From Adiantum capillus-veneris (Eukaryota > Streptophyta > Polypodiopsida > Polypodiales > Pteridaceae), in NCBI GenBank assembly GCA_014529385.2, contig CM043942.1, forward strand, positions 111,694,141 to 111,758,140: 64,000 bases of DNA, in the 5' to 3' direction. The position numbers and the translations under genes are program-made. Of the stretch, positions 19,179-30,088 are shown piece by piece (within the stretch, counting starts at the first letter, position 1; every line of letters starts with the position of its first letter). The notes beneath the pieces were generated by a model. The model ran no database searches, was not told where the DNA came from, and saw only the letters and a program-made list of their open reading frames with translations.

Positions 19179-22100
19179 ATGGCTGACAACAACAACACAG
19201 ATGTGTTCAAGATGTTTGTTGTTGAGGACAGGTTGGATGGGGACAACTACCCTATGTGGGCTTATATGATGCAACATGTTCTTGTGTCAAAGGGTGTTTG
19301 GAACATTGTGCAAGGCATTGATGTACGTCCTGGTTCTGAGGATGTAGGCGATGTTGAGGATGTTGCAGGTCTTGCTGCAAGGATTGCAGCTGTTAGAGTT
19401 GTTTTGCCTACGGCAGAACAAGCTCGTTGGGATGTTAAGGATGCGCAGGCTCATGCATTGATTGCGTTGTCTGTGAAGCGCACCATTGTTCCTCACATCC
19501 GTTCAGCAAAATCTGCAAAACAGGCTTGGGATATTCTAGCAGGTCTTTATGCAAGCCGCAATGAGGCTAAAATTGCTTTGCTGCGTAAAGAGCTGGAGTC
19601 GAAGATTATGCATGAGGAAGATGATATGGAAACTTTCCTTGCTAGTGTCAAGGATATCAATGAGCAGCTTATTTCTACAGGTGAAGTCATTTCAGACAGT
19701 TCCCTTGTGCAGACAGTTCTTGATGCCTTACCAGATTCCTACCATAATTTTGCTAGTACTTGGAGACTTATGACCCAAGGAAATCCTGAAGTTGTCAAGT
19801 TTGATGCATTATGCACATTGCTATTGCAAGAGTCACTTTCCAGAAAAAACAGGACTAGGCAGCGTGCAATTGAACAGGCTTTTATTGCTTCTCAAAGAAA
19901 GGGTGGTAACAGTAATGCAGCCACTTCTTATGGTTTTGCTGCGAGTGGCAAAAATTATGTTCCTAATGCTTCTGCTGGCAGTACTTCGTCTGGTAATTTT
20001 GGTGATAAGGGCAAAAAGAAGATGTGTTGCCATTATTGTAAATCCAATGATCACTTGATCAAGTCGTGTCCTAAGTTGAAGGCCAAAGAGGCTAAGAAGA
20101 AAGAGGGTGGTTCCACTGCAAATGCTGGTTCCACTACAAATGCAGCCATTGTTGAGTCTTCTGTGAAAGGAGATTGTGTTGCTGATGTTGATGCAGAATG
20201 GGCTTTTAGCGTAGAGTGCACTTACAATCCTGCTGTCCATGATGCATGCTTGTCAGTTGCTGCAGATTCACATGTGTGGTATTTCGACAGTGGTTCTACA
20301 AAGCACATTACCTCACATCGTGAATTGTTTACCTCTCTCGAGTCTGTCCCTCATGGGAATTCAGTCACTTGTGCCAACAACGCCTCTTATCCAGTTCAGG
20401 GAGTTGGAAAGATTGTGCTCACTGCTGCTAATGGCAGTTCCTTCACACTTGTTGATGCACTTTATGTACCTGGGATCGAGAAGAATCTCTTGTCTGTATC
20501 CGCACTTGCTAGACTTGGACTTGTAGTCAAATTTGTGGATGACAGATGTACAGTTCATGATCTCAGTTTTGGTGATGAAATTGTTGCATCTGGCCTTTTG
20601 TGCCATGGGCTGTATAAGCTCACTTTGTATGACAAGTGTGGACAAAATTTTGCAAATGCTGTTGCAGATTCAAGGGCTATTTCAGATGCAAAACTTTGGC
20701 ATGCACGTTTTGGTCATCTGAATTTTGTCAGTTTGCTACGTTTGCAGAAATTTGATATGGTTGCTTCTTTGCCGCCTCTTGAAGCACCTTTCAAACATGT
20801 TTGTGAAGGTTGTATTTTGGGTAAGATGCAGCGTTCTAAGTTTCCAAAGGATGGTTCAGTTCGGGCCACATGCAGGTTGCAGCTTGTGCATAGTGATGTT
20901 TGTGGGCCCATGCAAACTCCGTCCTTGGGCAATTACCTGTACTTCGTGACTTTCATTGATGATTACTCCAGGCATGCATGGGTATTTCCGCTTAAAGCGA
21001 AGTCCGAAGTTTTTATGTGCTTCAAACAATTTCTGGCTATGGCTGAAAATGTCTCGAAATGTACTATGGGCACCCTCCGCTCTAATCAAGGGGGGGAGTA
21101 TATGTCTCATGAATTTAATGCGTTTCTGGCTAGTCGTGGGATAAAACACCAATGTACAGTGCCTTATACACCTCAACAAAATGGTGTTGCTGAGAGGAAA
21201 AACAGGTCACTGACAGAAATGGCACGATGTATGGTCAAAAGTCAAGCTTTGCTGCATTCTTTTTGGCTTGAGGCCATTATGTGTGCCACTTATGTACTTA
21301 ACAGGTGTCCTACGAAACCTTTGCAGTCTATTACTCCATATGAAGCATGGCATGATAGAAAGCCTTCTATTGAGCATATGCGTGTTTTTGGCTGTTTGGC
21401 ATATGCTTTGGTGCCACAAGTGCAGCGTAGAAAATTGGATGATAAGGCTGTCAAATGTATTTTTGTTGGTTATAGTGCTGAAAGCAAAGGTTACAGGTTG
21501 TATCATCCGCAAACAAAACGTATTCTGGTTTCACGGGATGTAGTGTTTGTGGAAGATTCTGTTCAGCCCTTGCTGTCATGTACTAGAGACAGTAATGTCA
21601 GCTCACAGGACATTTATGACACTTTGTTGTCTCTTTTCAGTGGTGGAAATACGAATGTAAGTTCCAATGAGGCAAATGTACAGCCTATGGGGGTTTTTGA
21701 AAATGTTCTAGATCAGCGTATTACTGATGCAGATGTACATGATGTACTTGACGAGGAAAGGGCTGAAAATGAGCAGGCTAGAGGTATGCCAAAATGGCTA
21801 GTGCACACTTTGCGTGACAGTAAATTGGATGCACCTTTGTCTAGTCGTACTCGTTCAGGCTCTCACCATGCATCTTATTCATCAGATTGTTATGCTTTGG
21901 CTGTGTCTAGTTTACATGATGTTGAGGAGCCTCTATCTTTTGATGAAGCACAGAATTCAGAAAATTGGATGGCTGCCATGCAATCAGAATATGATGCACT
22001 TATAGAGAATGACACATGGAATTTATGTGATTTGCCTCCTGGCAAAAAGGCCATTGGTACGAAGTGGGTTTACAAGTTGAAACGCAAGCCGGATGGTGAG

Positions 22101-23465
22101 ATCGATTGCCATAAGGCTCGACTTGTTGCAAAGGGTTATGCACAACAAAAAGGCATAGATTATGAAGAGACTTTTGCTCCCACTTGTCGTATGACTATTG
22201 TGCGTTTTCTATGTGCATTGGCAGCTCATTTTGGTTGGGATGTACATCAATCAGACATTGTTACCACTTTTTTGAATGGTGACATATTTGAGGAAATTTA
22301 TGTAATGCAGCCTCGCGGTTTTGTCATAAAAGGACAAGAGGAAAAAGTGTGCAAATGTAACAAGGCTTTGTATGGGTTGAAGCAATCTCCTCGTGCTTGG
22401 TATGAGAAAACTGACACTCATTTGGTCAAACAAGGCTTTCGTAACAGTCCAACAGAAAGCACATTGTATGTAAAGCGTGAGGGTGGTGTATTTCTCATCG
22501 TGGTTCTTTATGTTGATGATTTGCTGATCACTGGACCAAATGAGAGACATATTGCTGAATTTAAGGCTGATTTGAATGCTACTTTCAAGATGAAAGATTT
22601 GGGGCTGTTGCATCATTATTTGGGTACACAGTTTAAGCAGTGTGATGGTGGTATTGCCTTGTGTCAGAAAAGTTACATAGAGACATTGCTATGTAAGTTT
22701 GGACTTGAGGATTGCAAACCTATTGCCACTCCCATGGAAACAGGTTTGAAGTTGAGTCTACATGATGCTGGTGATCCTGCTGATGTCACTCTTTACCAAA
22801 ATGCTGTTGGCTGCCTCATTTATATATGCAACACGAGGCCGGATATTCAGTTTGCAGTCTCACAGGTCAGCAGATTTATGCATAGCCCAGGGTCTAAGCA
22901 TTGGCAGGCTGTCAAGAGTATTTTCCACTACCTGAGTGGCACTTTACATCTTGGCTTGTTTTATCCCAAGGGGGGATCATTGCCGCCAAACTTACATGCT
23001 TTTTTGGACTCAGATTGGGCTGGTTGTTTTGACACGCGAGTGTCCACAAGTGGTTTTTGTTTCATGCTTGGCAGTTCATGTATATCATGGTTGAGCAAGA
23101 AGCAACCTACTGTGGCCACTTCGAGTTGTGAGGCTGAGTACAGGGCAGTCTTCACAGCTACGGTTGAGTGTGTGTGGCTCAGATGCCTTATGGCTGATTT
23201 GGGTGTTGGACAGGACACTGCCAACACTATCTACACTGACAGTCAGAGCGCATTGGCAGTTGCGAGGAACCCAGTTTTTCATGCTCGCACAATGCACATT
23301 GAGGTGCATTACCACTATGTCAGGGAGAGGCTCTCAGCAGGAGAGATCAGCTTGGCTTATGTGCCAACACAGGACAACCTTGCAGATCTTTTCACAAAGG
23401 CATTGTCTCGTGAGAAGCTTGAAGCTTTCCGCAAAGCTTTGGGCTTACTCCCCTTTATGGACTGA
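19179..23465 (+). CDS. Ty1/copia Gag-Pol polyprotein (1,428 aa), integrase Asp-to-Asn change
   Basis: One open frame from ATG (MADNNN) to TGA. Domains in order: a UBN2-type Gag (residues about 1-240); zinc knuckle CCHYCKSNDHLIKSC near 283; protease WYFDSGSTKHIT near 366; the HHCC integrase zinc domain (LWHARFGHLN near 506); integrase core; reverse transcriptase with LYVDDLLITG near 1110; and RNase H with DSDWAG near 1276 and SSCEAEY. The integrase triad should be D-D-35-E. Asp573 (HSDVCGP) and Glu672 (GVAERKN) are present, but residue 636 is Asn in RSNQGGEY, where the decayed relative at 43010 still has Asp. The ORF therefore looks complete but its integrase is probably inactive. Confidence 0.95.
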   Translation: MADNNNTDVFKMFVVEDRLDGDNYPMWAYMMQHVLVSKGVWNIVQGIDVRPGSEDVGDVEDVAGLAARIAAVRVVLPTAEQARWDVKDAQAHALIALSVKRTIVPHIRSAKSAKQAWDILAGLYASRNEAKIALLRKELESKIMHEEDDMETFLASVKDINEQLISTGEVISDSSLVQTVLDALPDSYHNFASTWRLMTQGNPEVVKFDALCTLLLQESLSRKNRTRQRAIEQAFIASQRKGGNSNAATSYGFAASGKNYVPNASAGSTSSGNFGDKGKKKMCCHYCKSNDHLIKSCPKLKAKEAKKKEGGSTANAGSTTNAAIVESSVKGDCVADVDAEWAFSVECTYNPAVHDACLSVAADSHVWYFDSGSTKHITSHRELFTSLESVPHGNSVTCANNASYPVQGVGKIVLTAANGSSFTLVDALYVPGIEKNLLSVSALARLGLVVKFVDDRCTVHDLSFGDEIVASGLLCHGLYKLTLYDKCGQNFANAVADSRAISDAKLWHARFGHLNFVSLLRLQKFDMVASLPPLEAPFKHVCEGCILGKMQRSKFPKDGSVRATCRLQLVHSDVCGPMQTPSLGNYLYFVTFIDDYSRHAWVFPLKAKSEVFMCFKQFLAMAENVSKCTMGTLRSNQGGEYMSHEFNAFLASRGIKHQCTVPYTPQQNGVAERKNRSLTEMARCMVKSQALLHSFWLEAIMCATYVLNRCPTKPLQSITPYEAWHDRKPSIEHMRVFGCLAYALVPQVQRRKLDDKAVKCIFVGYSAESKGYRLYHPQTKRILVSRDVVFVEDSVQPLLSCTRDSNVSSQDIYDTLLSLFSGGNTNVSSNEANVQPMGVFENVLDQRITDADVHDVLDEERAENEQARGMPKWLVHTLRDSKLDAPLSSRTRSGSHHASYSSDCYALAVSSLHDVEEPLSFDEAQNSENWMAAMQSEYDALIENDTWNLCDLPPGKKAIGTKWVYKLKRKPDGEIDCHKARLVAKGYAQQKGIDYEETFAPTCRMTIVRFLCALAAHFGWDVHQSDIVTTFLNGDIFEEIYVMQPRGFVIKGQEEKVCKCNKALYGLKQSPRAWYEKTDTHLVKQGFRNSPTESTLYVKREGGVFLIVVLYVDDLLITGPNERHIAEFKADLNATFKMKDLGLLHHYLGTQFKQCDGGIALCQKSYIETLLCKFGLEDCKPIATPMETGLKLSLHDAGDPADVTLYQNAVGCLIYICNTRPDIQFAVSQVSRFMHSPGSKHWQAVKSIFHYLSGTLHLGLFYPKGGSLPPNLHAFLDSDWAGCFDTRVSTSGFCFMLGSSCISWLSKKQPTVATSSCEAEYRAVFTATVECVWLRCLMADLGVGQDTANTIYTDSQSALAVARNPVFHARTMHIEVHYHYVRERLSAGEISLAYVPTQDNLADLFTKALSREKLEAFRKALGLLPFMD

Positions 23466-23540
23466 TCCTGTCCTCAGGGCATGGCACTTCCCTTTACTCA
23501 TGTGCTAGCTCTCGTTCACCGCATCACTCTAGGGGGGATT

Positions 23541-23767
23541 TGTTACCATATACATGTGGTAGTGATGTGTGTGAACACACTAGGACCGCCGGGGCATTTT
23601 TTCCCTCTTTAGGAGGTTTTTCCCCCCATGCATTGTATATACGCCCATCACTCTAGGGCTATCTATCTTTCCATTGCACACTAAGTAACACACTCTCTAT
23701 TGTGTGCCTTGAGCTTCCTTCATCTTCTCCAAGCTGTGTGTGTTTCTCTGCAACCCTAATTCCAACA
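23541..23767 (+). repeat. 3' LTR, copia element 1
   Basis: This repeats 18589-18815. A polypurine tract, TCTAGGGGGGATT, lies directly before it. ACCTC follows as the target duplication. Confidence 0.95.
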
Positions 23768-24809
23768 ACCTCAACCAAGAGTCACAAGCACTCTTGAAGA
23801 AGAAAATGCCAACATCCTCCCTGCGCCGATGGAAATTCAGAAGGCAAACAAAAGAGCTCATGAAGCAGTCGCCAGGACTCCCACCAGGGTCCTGCAGAGT
23901 AAAGAGAAAAAAAAAACCAATAGATGAAAATTGCCTCTTGGAACATAAAGGGGACTATTGACCCCACCAAAATAGAAAAGATCAACAACTGGCTCAAAGT
24001 TCAAGTTGTGGATGTCTGTGCACTGCAAGAGATCAAAGTAGAAGAAGAATTTCTCCTCAGAAGATTGAAAGAAGTCCACTCTGAGTGGAGATGTTCACCT
24101 CTTCCCACTCAAGAGGGATTGGGGGTACAACTATAGGAATCAAGAAGCAGACAATTGACGGTGTTTCCTCCCATAGAAGTCAACAATTTTGGTGTTCTGT
24201 TTCCCTCCCTTCCCCTTTCAATTGCGAATTAATATTTGTTTATGCTGGAGAGACTACCTCTAACAAGGCCCAGATATGGGAGGAAATCTCTACCATTCAA
24301 GGACCAATTATCCTAGTTGGGGAATTTAACATGGTAGAGACGTTGGAGGACAGGTTTCTCAGAAGTGAGCAGACTCTCCAAGGCAAAGAGAAAGACAAAT
24401 GGGAAGCTTGCAAAGGCAAGCACGACCTCTGGGATGCAGGTACAGAGGGATGCTTCATCTGTCAGAACTACAGCAAGGGGGTTCTTGCAAGAAAAGCTAG
24501 GTTGGACATGTGCTATTTCTCGTTGGCAATAGCCAACCTGTTTAACTGGGTCAAGGCAAAACCCAAGTACACTACCTACGCGTCAGATCACTACCCCCTT
24601 TTGATCACCTATGATGACAAAGCATACAACATCAGGAACAATTGGTTCCACACCTATCCTCAACTCTTCACTCTCCCTAATGTCCAGGCAAGAATATCAA
24701 AAATCTGGTCCAGAGCATTTTCCAGTACGTCTACCCCTGCCAAGAGCTGGAGCAAGGCAGTTAAAGATTCACAACAGTTCCTGATTACCACCAGAAAAGA
24801 AGTCACCCA
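23768..24809 (+). pseudogene. LINE ORF2 fragment, APE-type endonuclease
   Basis: From 23924 the frame reads MKIASWNIKG and LQEIKVEEE, the first endonuclease blocks. After a frameshift near 24090 it goes on with GEFNMVETLEDR (usually GDFN) and ASDHYPLLITYDD, the last catalytic block. These enzymes nick target DNA to prime reverse transcription. The frameshift and the copia insertion at 24809 inactivate it. It continues in the segment starting at 30089. Confidence 0.85.
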
Positions 24810-25131
24810 TGTTGAGATGTCGAGCTCTACACCTTGAGCTGGCATCCACTACGGGTCTTGGCCGCTTACGGCATTTACTCACTGGCACGTTAGGTGACCA
24901 ACACGGAGGATCTCTGCCAGTGATTCTACAGCTGGACTACACATATAGTGCCAGCCTAGTACGCTTCTAGCGAGTTCACACTTAGTGACCGCATGTACAT
25001 ATGTGCTACTTTTCAGCTTTAGCACTTAGTCATTTTGTACTCTCTTTTCTGTGAAGAAGAAGAAGAAGCTTTCCATCTCTGTGTGCTTTGTGCTTGTCTT
25101 GTGTAGCTCTCTTGCATCCTCATTCTTTACA
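24810..25131 (+). repeat. 5' LTR, copia element 2
   Basis: TG...CA repeat of 322 bp matched by 29767-30088, with one difference. GAAGAAGAAGAAG lies near 25054. Confidence 0.95.
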
Positions 25132-25143
25132 TGGTATCAGAGC
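25132..25143 (+). other. Primer binding site, initiator tRNA-Met type
   Basis: TGGTATCAGAGC directly abuts the 5' LTR, as expected for a copia element. Confidence 0.93.
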
Positions 25144-25444
25144 CTGGTGTAGGCAAGAGAGGCTAAGAGAGCAAGAGCATCACAATCCCTTCGTTCGCAA
25201 TCCACGACCAGATGTCGAAGGCGTCTCGCGTAGCGAAATTTTTTTTAGGGGTTTTTCGTACAAATTTCTGAACAGGTCTCCAAAGTGCAGTACACAGAGA
25301 TTTACTGTACAAGTACAGTGGTTGTATGTACGCTTGATTGTGGACACTCGTTGAGTGTAGGAAGCGTTACAGGTACCATGATAGCAGATTCAGCAGATTT
25401 GCAGGTTTTTGCAGATTGCAGCTATTTTGTCTTAGTGCTTCAAG

Positions 25445-28400
25445 ATGTCTGACGGTTTCAGTCAGATTGTTACTGAGAAGCTTGAGAAAAATAACTACCC
25501 TGCATGGAAGTTCAGAATAACAAATTTCCTAAAAGGAAAAGGTTATTGGGACTATGTAGAAGGAGACAATGAAAAGGAACCAGAGATTCCCGAGGCAAAT
25601 GCTACAGCAGAACAAAGGAAAGCTTTGAGGGACTGGCAACAAGGCCAGAGCAAAGTGATGTATTGGCTTTCTATGAGCATCACAGATGGCATGATGGGCT
25701 ATCTACAGGATGCTGAAACCCCCGCCATTGCCTGGAGAAACTTAGGCACAGTGTTCGAGGTGAACACCAAGGCTAGGAAGCTTCAACTAAAGTCGGAGCT
25801 AAATCAGGTTAAGAGGAACAACCTCTCAATCAATGATTATGCCTTGAAGATCAAGAGTATCATTGAGGCTCTTGGATCTATTAAAGTCTCAGTGGAAGAC
25901 GATGACATTGTCCGTGCATGCTTGGATGGTCTAGGAGATGAGTATGTACATTTTAGGTCTTCCATGAATACAAGAGACAACATCCCCGTGTTCCAAGATT
26001 TGATTTCTATGCTTATTCTTGAGGAGAAGAACCTTGACACATCTTCTTCTCATGGCAGAAATAATTCTGAACATGCCTTCTATTCTAACTCCAATAGAGG
26101 TAGAGGTAGAGGTCGTGGTCGAGGCCCAAGGGGTTGCAAGGGCCAATTTCTGGAAGGTCAATCAAATCAAAACAATACAGGCGGCAGGGGAAACTAGTCT
26201 CAAGGCAGGGGGAGTCAAAGAGGTCGTGGTGCAGGATCAAGCAGGCAGCAACATACTCCAGATAGCAGAGAATGTTGGACTTGTGGTGAAAGAGGTCACA
26301 TGTCACGTGACTGTCCAAAGGGAAAAGCAAGTGTAAAGAGAGAACAGGGCAACTATGCATCTACTATCAGAGATGCAGATGACACCAAAAACGAGCGCAT
26401 GTTTGTTATGCAGCATGTAATGAATACAATGACTGCAGAGAATTCCACCCAAGATGATGTTTGGTATGTGGATTCAGGTGCCTCTAATCACATGACGTCT
26501 AGTGGAGAGTGGTTTAGAGATATGCGCAAACCAGATGTGTCAGGCTATGTGCAGACAGGAGATGACACAGCTCACCCCATTGCTCATGTAGGGGACATAC
26601 CTCTAAATATGAAGAGTGGGAAATCAAAGTACTTAGCAGATGTACTTCATGTCCCAAACATTACAAAGAATCTTGTTTTTGTTGGACAAATGGTTGAGCA
26701 GGGTTTGCAGGTTCGCTTCAATCCAAATGGCTGTTATGTAGAAGATTTCCAGAATGGCTGTAAGCTGATCACAGAGGGCAAATGTGTGGGCAGAATGTTT
26801 ACGCTGAATGTAGACATGCCTGAGGTAAAAGCTGCATTATTTGCACAGGGCACAGGTGTTGTGGCTGATGTTGACATTTGGCACAAATGCATTGGCTATG
26901 TCAATGAGCAGAGATTGCGCAGCATGCAATCAAAACAGATTGTAAAAGGTTTGCCCAAATTCAAGGTGGATGGTATGCATAAAGTGTGTGCAGCATGCCA
27001 GTTCGGAAAACAGTCAAAGGGCTCATTTCCACATGAGCGCAATGTATGTAAAAAGCCACTTGAGGTGGTGCACACAGATGTTTGGGGTCCAACCGATACT
27101 GCAAGTATACATGGTTGCAGGTATTATGTCTCTTTTATTGATGACAATACAAGGAAAGTATGGGTCTACTTCATGCATAACAAAAGTGAAGTGTTTGGTC
27201 ACTTTCAAGACTTCAAAGTCATGATTGAGAAGGAGACAGATATGCAAATCAAGACATTGAGGTTAGATGGAGGGGGAGAGTACTTCTCCAATGATTTTTC
27301 AGATTTTCTGCGAATGCATGGTATACACAGGCAGTTTACATGCAGATATACTCCACAACAGAATGGGGTCGCAGAAAGGAAAAACAGACACATTGCAGAG
27401 GTTGCACGTGCATTGATGAATGAGAAGAACATGCCTCATCATTTCTGGGTTGAAGCCGTAAATACAGTTGTGTACATTATGAACAGGACACCTACAGCTG
27501 CGGTGCATGATGTAACACCTGAGGAAAAGTTTATAGGTACAAAGACTGATTTGGCACACTTGAAAGTGTTTGGCTGCATAGCTTACGTGCATGTACCAGA
27601 TGAGTTGCGTAGGAAATTGGATCCTAAAGCAGAGAAATGTATTCTTGTGGGATATTCCCTTGAACAAAAGGGGTACAGGTGCTACAATCCTACTACACGA
27701 GAATTACGAGTGAGCAGAGATGTAGTCTTTGATGAGATGAGCAGCTGGTACAGTAATGCACATGGCACTATTGGGTCTGATGTAAAAGATGATGTGGTTG
27801 TACAAAATGTGAGGCCACAGTCACAGGTTTTGAGTGGACCACAAGAGTCCTCTTCTCGTGGCTCTGTTGAGAAACCATGGAATGGTAGACTACGTACGCA
27901 GGTTACTCCACCAACAGGTACAGGGAATGTATCACGAAAAGGAAAGGAAAAGGTTGATGAACCTCCCTTTATGGCTGATGCATCATCAGGTTTTTCACAT
28001 GTAGACATGGATTCAGATGGTTTTGAACAAAGTCTTGATGAGAAATTTGGAATTCCGGCTGTCAGGACACCTGGTGTAAGGAAAGTACAAGAAGATGATA
28101 GAGGGCAAAGGAGTGACCCAGGACCGCGCAAATCTAATAGAGTCAGAAATCCAGTTCAAAAATTGACTTATGATGGGTATCTAGCGCATCACCAAGCCTA
28201 CATGGCTAAGGTGATACAGGATGTGGAGCCCACATGTTTTGAGGATGCAGTTGGAAATGTGCATTGGGATGATGCAATGAATGAAGAGATGGCTGCATTG
28301 GAAGCAAACGACACATGGGAGTTGGTGCCATTGCCAAGTGGCAAGAAAGCTATTGGCTGTAAATGGGTGTATAAAACCAAGCATAAGGCTGATGGTAACA

Positions 28401-29794
28401 TTGAGCGTCACAAGGCAAGGCTGGTCGCAAAGGGTTATGCACAGACGTATGGCGTAGACTATGAGGAGACCTTTGCTCCAGTGGCAAAGATGACGACTGT
28501 GAGAGCTGTCATAGCAGTGGCTGCATCTAGAGGATGGATTATGCATCAAATGGATGTAAAGAATGCCTTCTTGAATGGTGAGTTGCAAGAGGAAGTGTAT
28601 ATGGATCAACCACCTGGTTATGTCGATCCAGGTTACCCAGATTATGTATGCAGACTTCTCAAAGCTTTGTATGGTTTGAAGCAGGGCTCTAGAGCATGGT
28701 ATGACAGGATTGCCAAGTATCTTGTCAGTATTGGTTTTAGGAGAGCTCATGCTGATCATTCACTCTATGTACGTGAGAGTGATGTGGGGATTGTGGTCAT
28801 TACCATATATGTAGATGACCTTATTATTGTTGGTGACAATGCTTTGGAGATTGACCATGTGAAGGGTCTTCTCAAACAGGAGTTTGAAATGAAAGATTTA
28901 GGCGAGTTGCGCTACTTTCTTGGCATTGAGGTGATCACGACTCCATAGGGTGTATGGCTATCACAGAGACAGTATGCTTTGGACATGTTGTCAAAGTATG
29001 GTATGGATGATTGTAAGCCAATTTCTATTCCCTTGGATGTGAATGCAAAGCTGAGTGCAGAGAAGGGTGATGTTGTTGAGGATGTCAACATGTACAGGAA
29101 GATTGTGGGTAGTCTAATCTACTTGTCTATCACGAGGCCAGACTTGAGCTACACAGTAGGCTTGGAGAGTCAGTTCATGCAGCTTCCGAGGAAGCCACAT
29201 TTGGATGGAGTACGACGCACACTTAGGTATGTGCAAGGTACTCTTGACTATGCATTGTTCTATGCAGCAGATGCACCATTAGCATTGTATGGGTGTACAG
29301 ATGCAGATTGGGCAGGTAGCATTGTTGATAGGAGATCTATGAGTGGCTTCATGTTCTCTTTTGGGAATGCTGCTGTTACTTGGAGCAACAAAAAGCAGCC
29401 TACGGTTGCTTTATCGAGCACAAAGGCCGAGTACAGAGGTGCAGCAGTTGCGGCGTGCGAGATAGCTTGGCTACGCACATTACTTGAGGACTTGGGAGTG
29501 CAGGTGGACCAGCAGATTTTCATCCATTGTGACAACCTCAGCAGCATGCAGTTGGCTAGGAACCCAGTGTTCCATGCCAGGACCAAACACATAGAGGTCC
29601 ATTACCACTACGTTTGAGAGCGAGTGTTGGCGGGCGACATCGACTTGGTCTACGTCAGCACAGAGGAGCAGATAGCGGATATCTTTACCAAGGCCCTCGG
29701 AGCTGAGAAGCTTCGATGTTTCCGGACTATGCTTGGACTTTGCGACATGCAGAGCTCGAGGGGGAGTGTTGAGATGTCGAGCTCTACACCTTGA
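25445..29794 (+). pseudogene. Ty1/copia Gag-Pol, interrupted by TAG, TAG, TGA
   Basis: A single frame starts at ATG (MSDGFSQ) and ends in the 3' LTR. Domains: Gag; an Arg/Gly-rich stretch; knuckle CWTCGERGHMSRDC; protease WYVDSGASNHMT; integrase zinc domain; integrase core with HTDVWGP, LRLDGGGEY and GVAERKN (D-D-35-E complete); RT with IYVDDLIIVG; RNase H with DADWAG. Stops are TAG 26195-26197 (inside Gag, before the knuckle), TAG 28946-28948 (late RT) and TGA 29615-29617 (in the conserved HYHYVRER, where Arg is expected). The second His of the integrase zinc motif reads Tyr (CIGYVN). Each change is explained by one C-to-T step. Confidence 0.93.
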
Positions 29795-30088
29795 GCTGGC
29801 ATCCACTACGGGTCTTGGCCGCTTACGGCATTTACTCACTGGCACGTTAGGTGACCGACACGGAGGATCTCTGCCAGTGATTCTACAGCTGGACTACACA
29901 TATAGTGCCAGCCTAGTACGCTTCTAGCGAGTTCACACTTAGTGACCGCATGTACATATGTGCTACTTTTCAGCTTTAGCACTTAGTCATTTTGTACTCT
30001 CTTTTCTGTGAAGAAGAAGAAGAAGCTTTCCATCTCTGTGTGCTTTGTGCTTGTCTTGTGTAGCTCTCTTGCATCCTCATTCTTTACA
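29767..30088 (+). repeat. 3' LTR, copia element 2
   Basis: This repeats 24810-25131. The polypurine tract TCGAGGGGGAG lies just before it, and ACCCA follows as the target duplication. Confidence 0.95.

Larger units (their letters stand above)
18589..23767 (+). mobile_element. Full-length Ty1/copia element 1
   Basis: Two 227-bp LTRs (18589-18815, 23541-23767) begin TGTTACC and end CCAACA, and ACCTC flanks both sides (18584-18588, 23768-23772). I count about six differences between the LTRs, so it is older than copia element 2. It encodes a single complete Gag-Pol frame. It sits inside LINE ORF1, and removing it with one ACCTC restores the LINE sequence. A decayed relative lies at 40569-44484. 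Confidence 0.97.
24810..30088 (+). mobile_element. Full-length Ty1/copia element 2, young but with three stops
   Basis: The 322-bp LTRs (24810-25131, 29767-30088) begin TGTTGAGATG and end TTCTTTACA, with ACCCA duplicated on both sides (24805-24809, 30089-30093). I see a single difference between the LTRs (A at 24900, G at 29857). The coding frame is full-length but holds two TAG codons and one TGA. It is inserted in the LINE ORF2 remnant. A copy this young with three stops was probably already defective when it moved, using proteins from a relative. Confidence 0.96.

Noticed and set aside
19287-23315. Minus-strand frames across copia element 1
   Set aside because: They are shadows of the Gag-Pol frame and show no domains.
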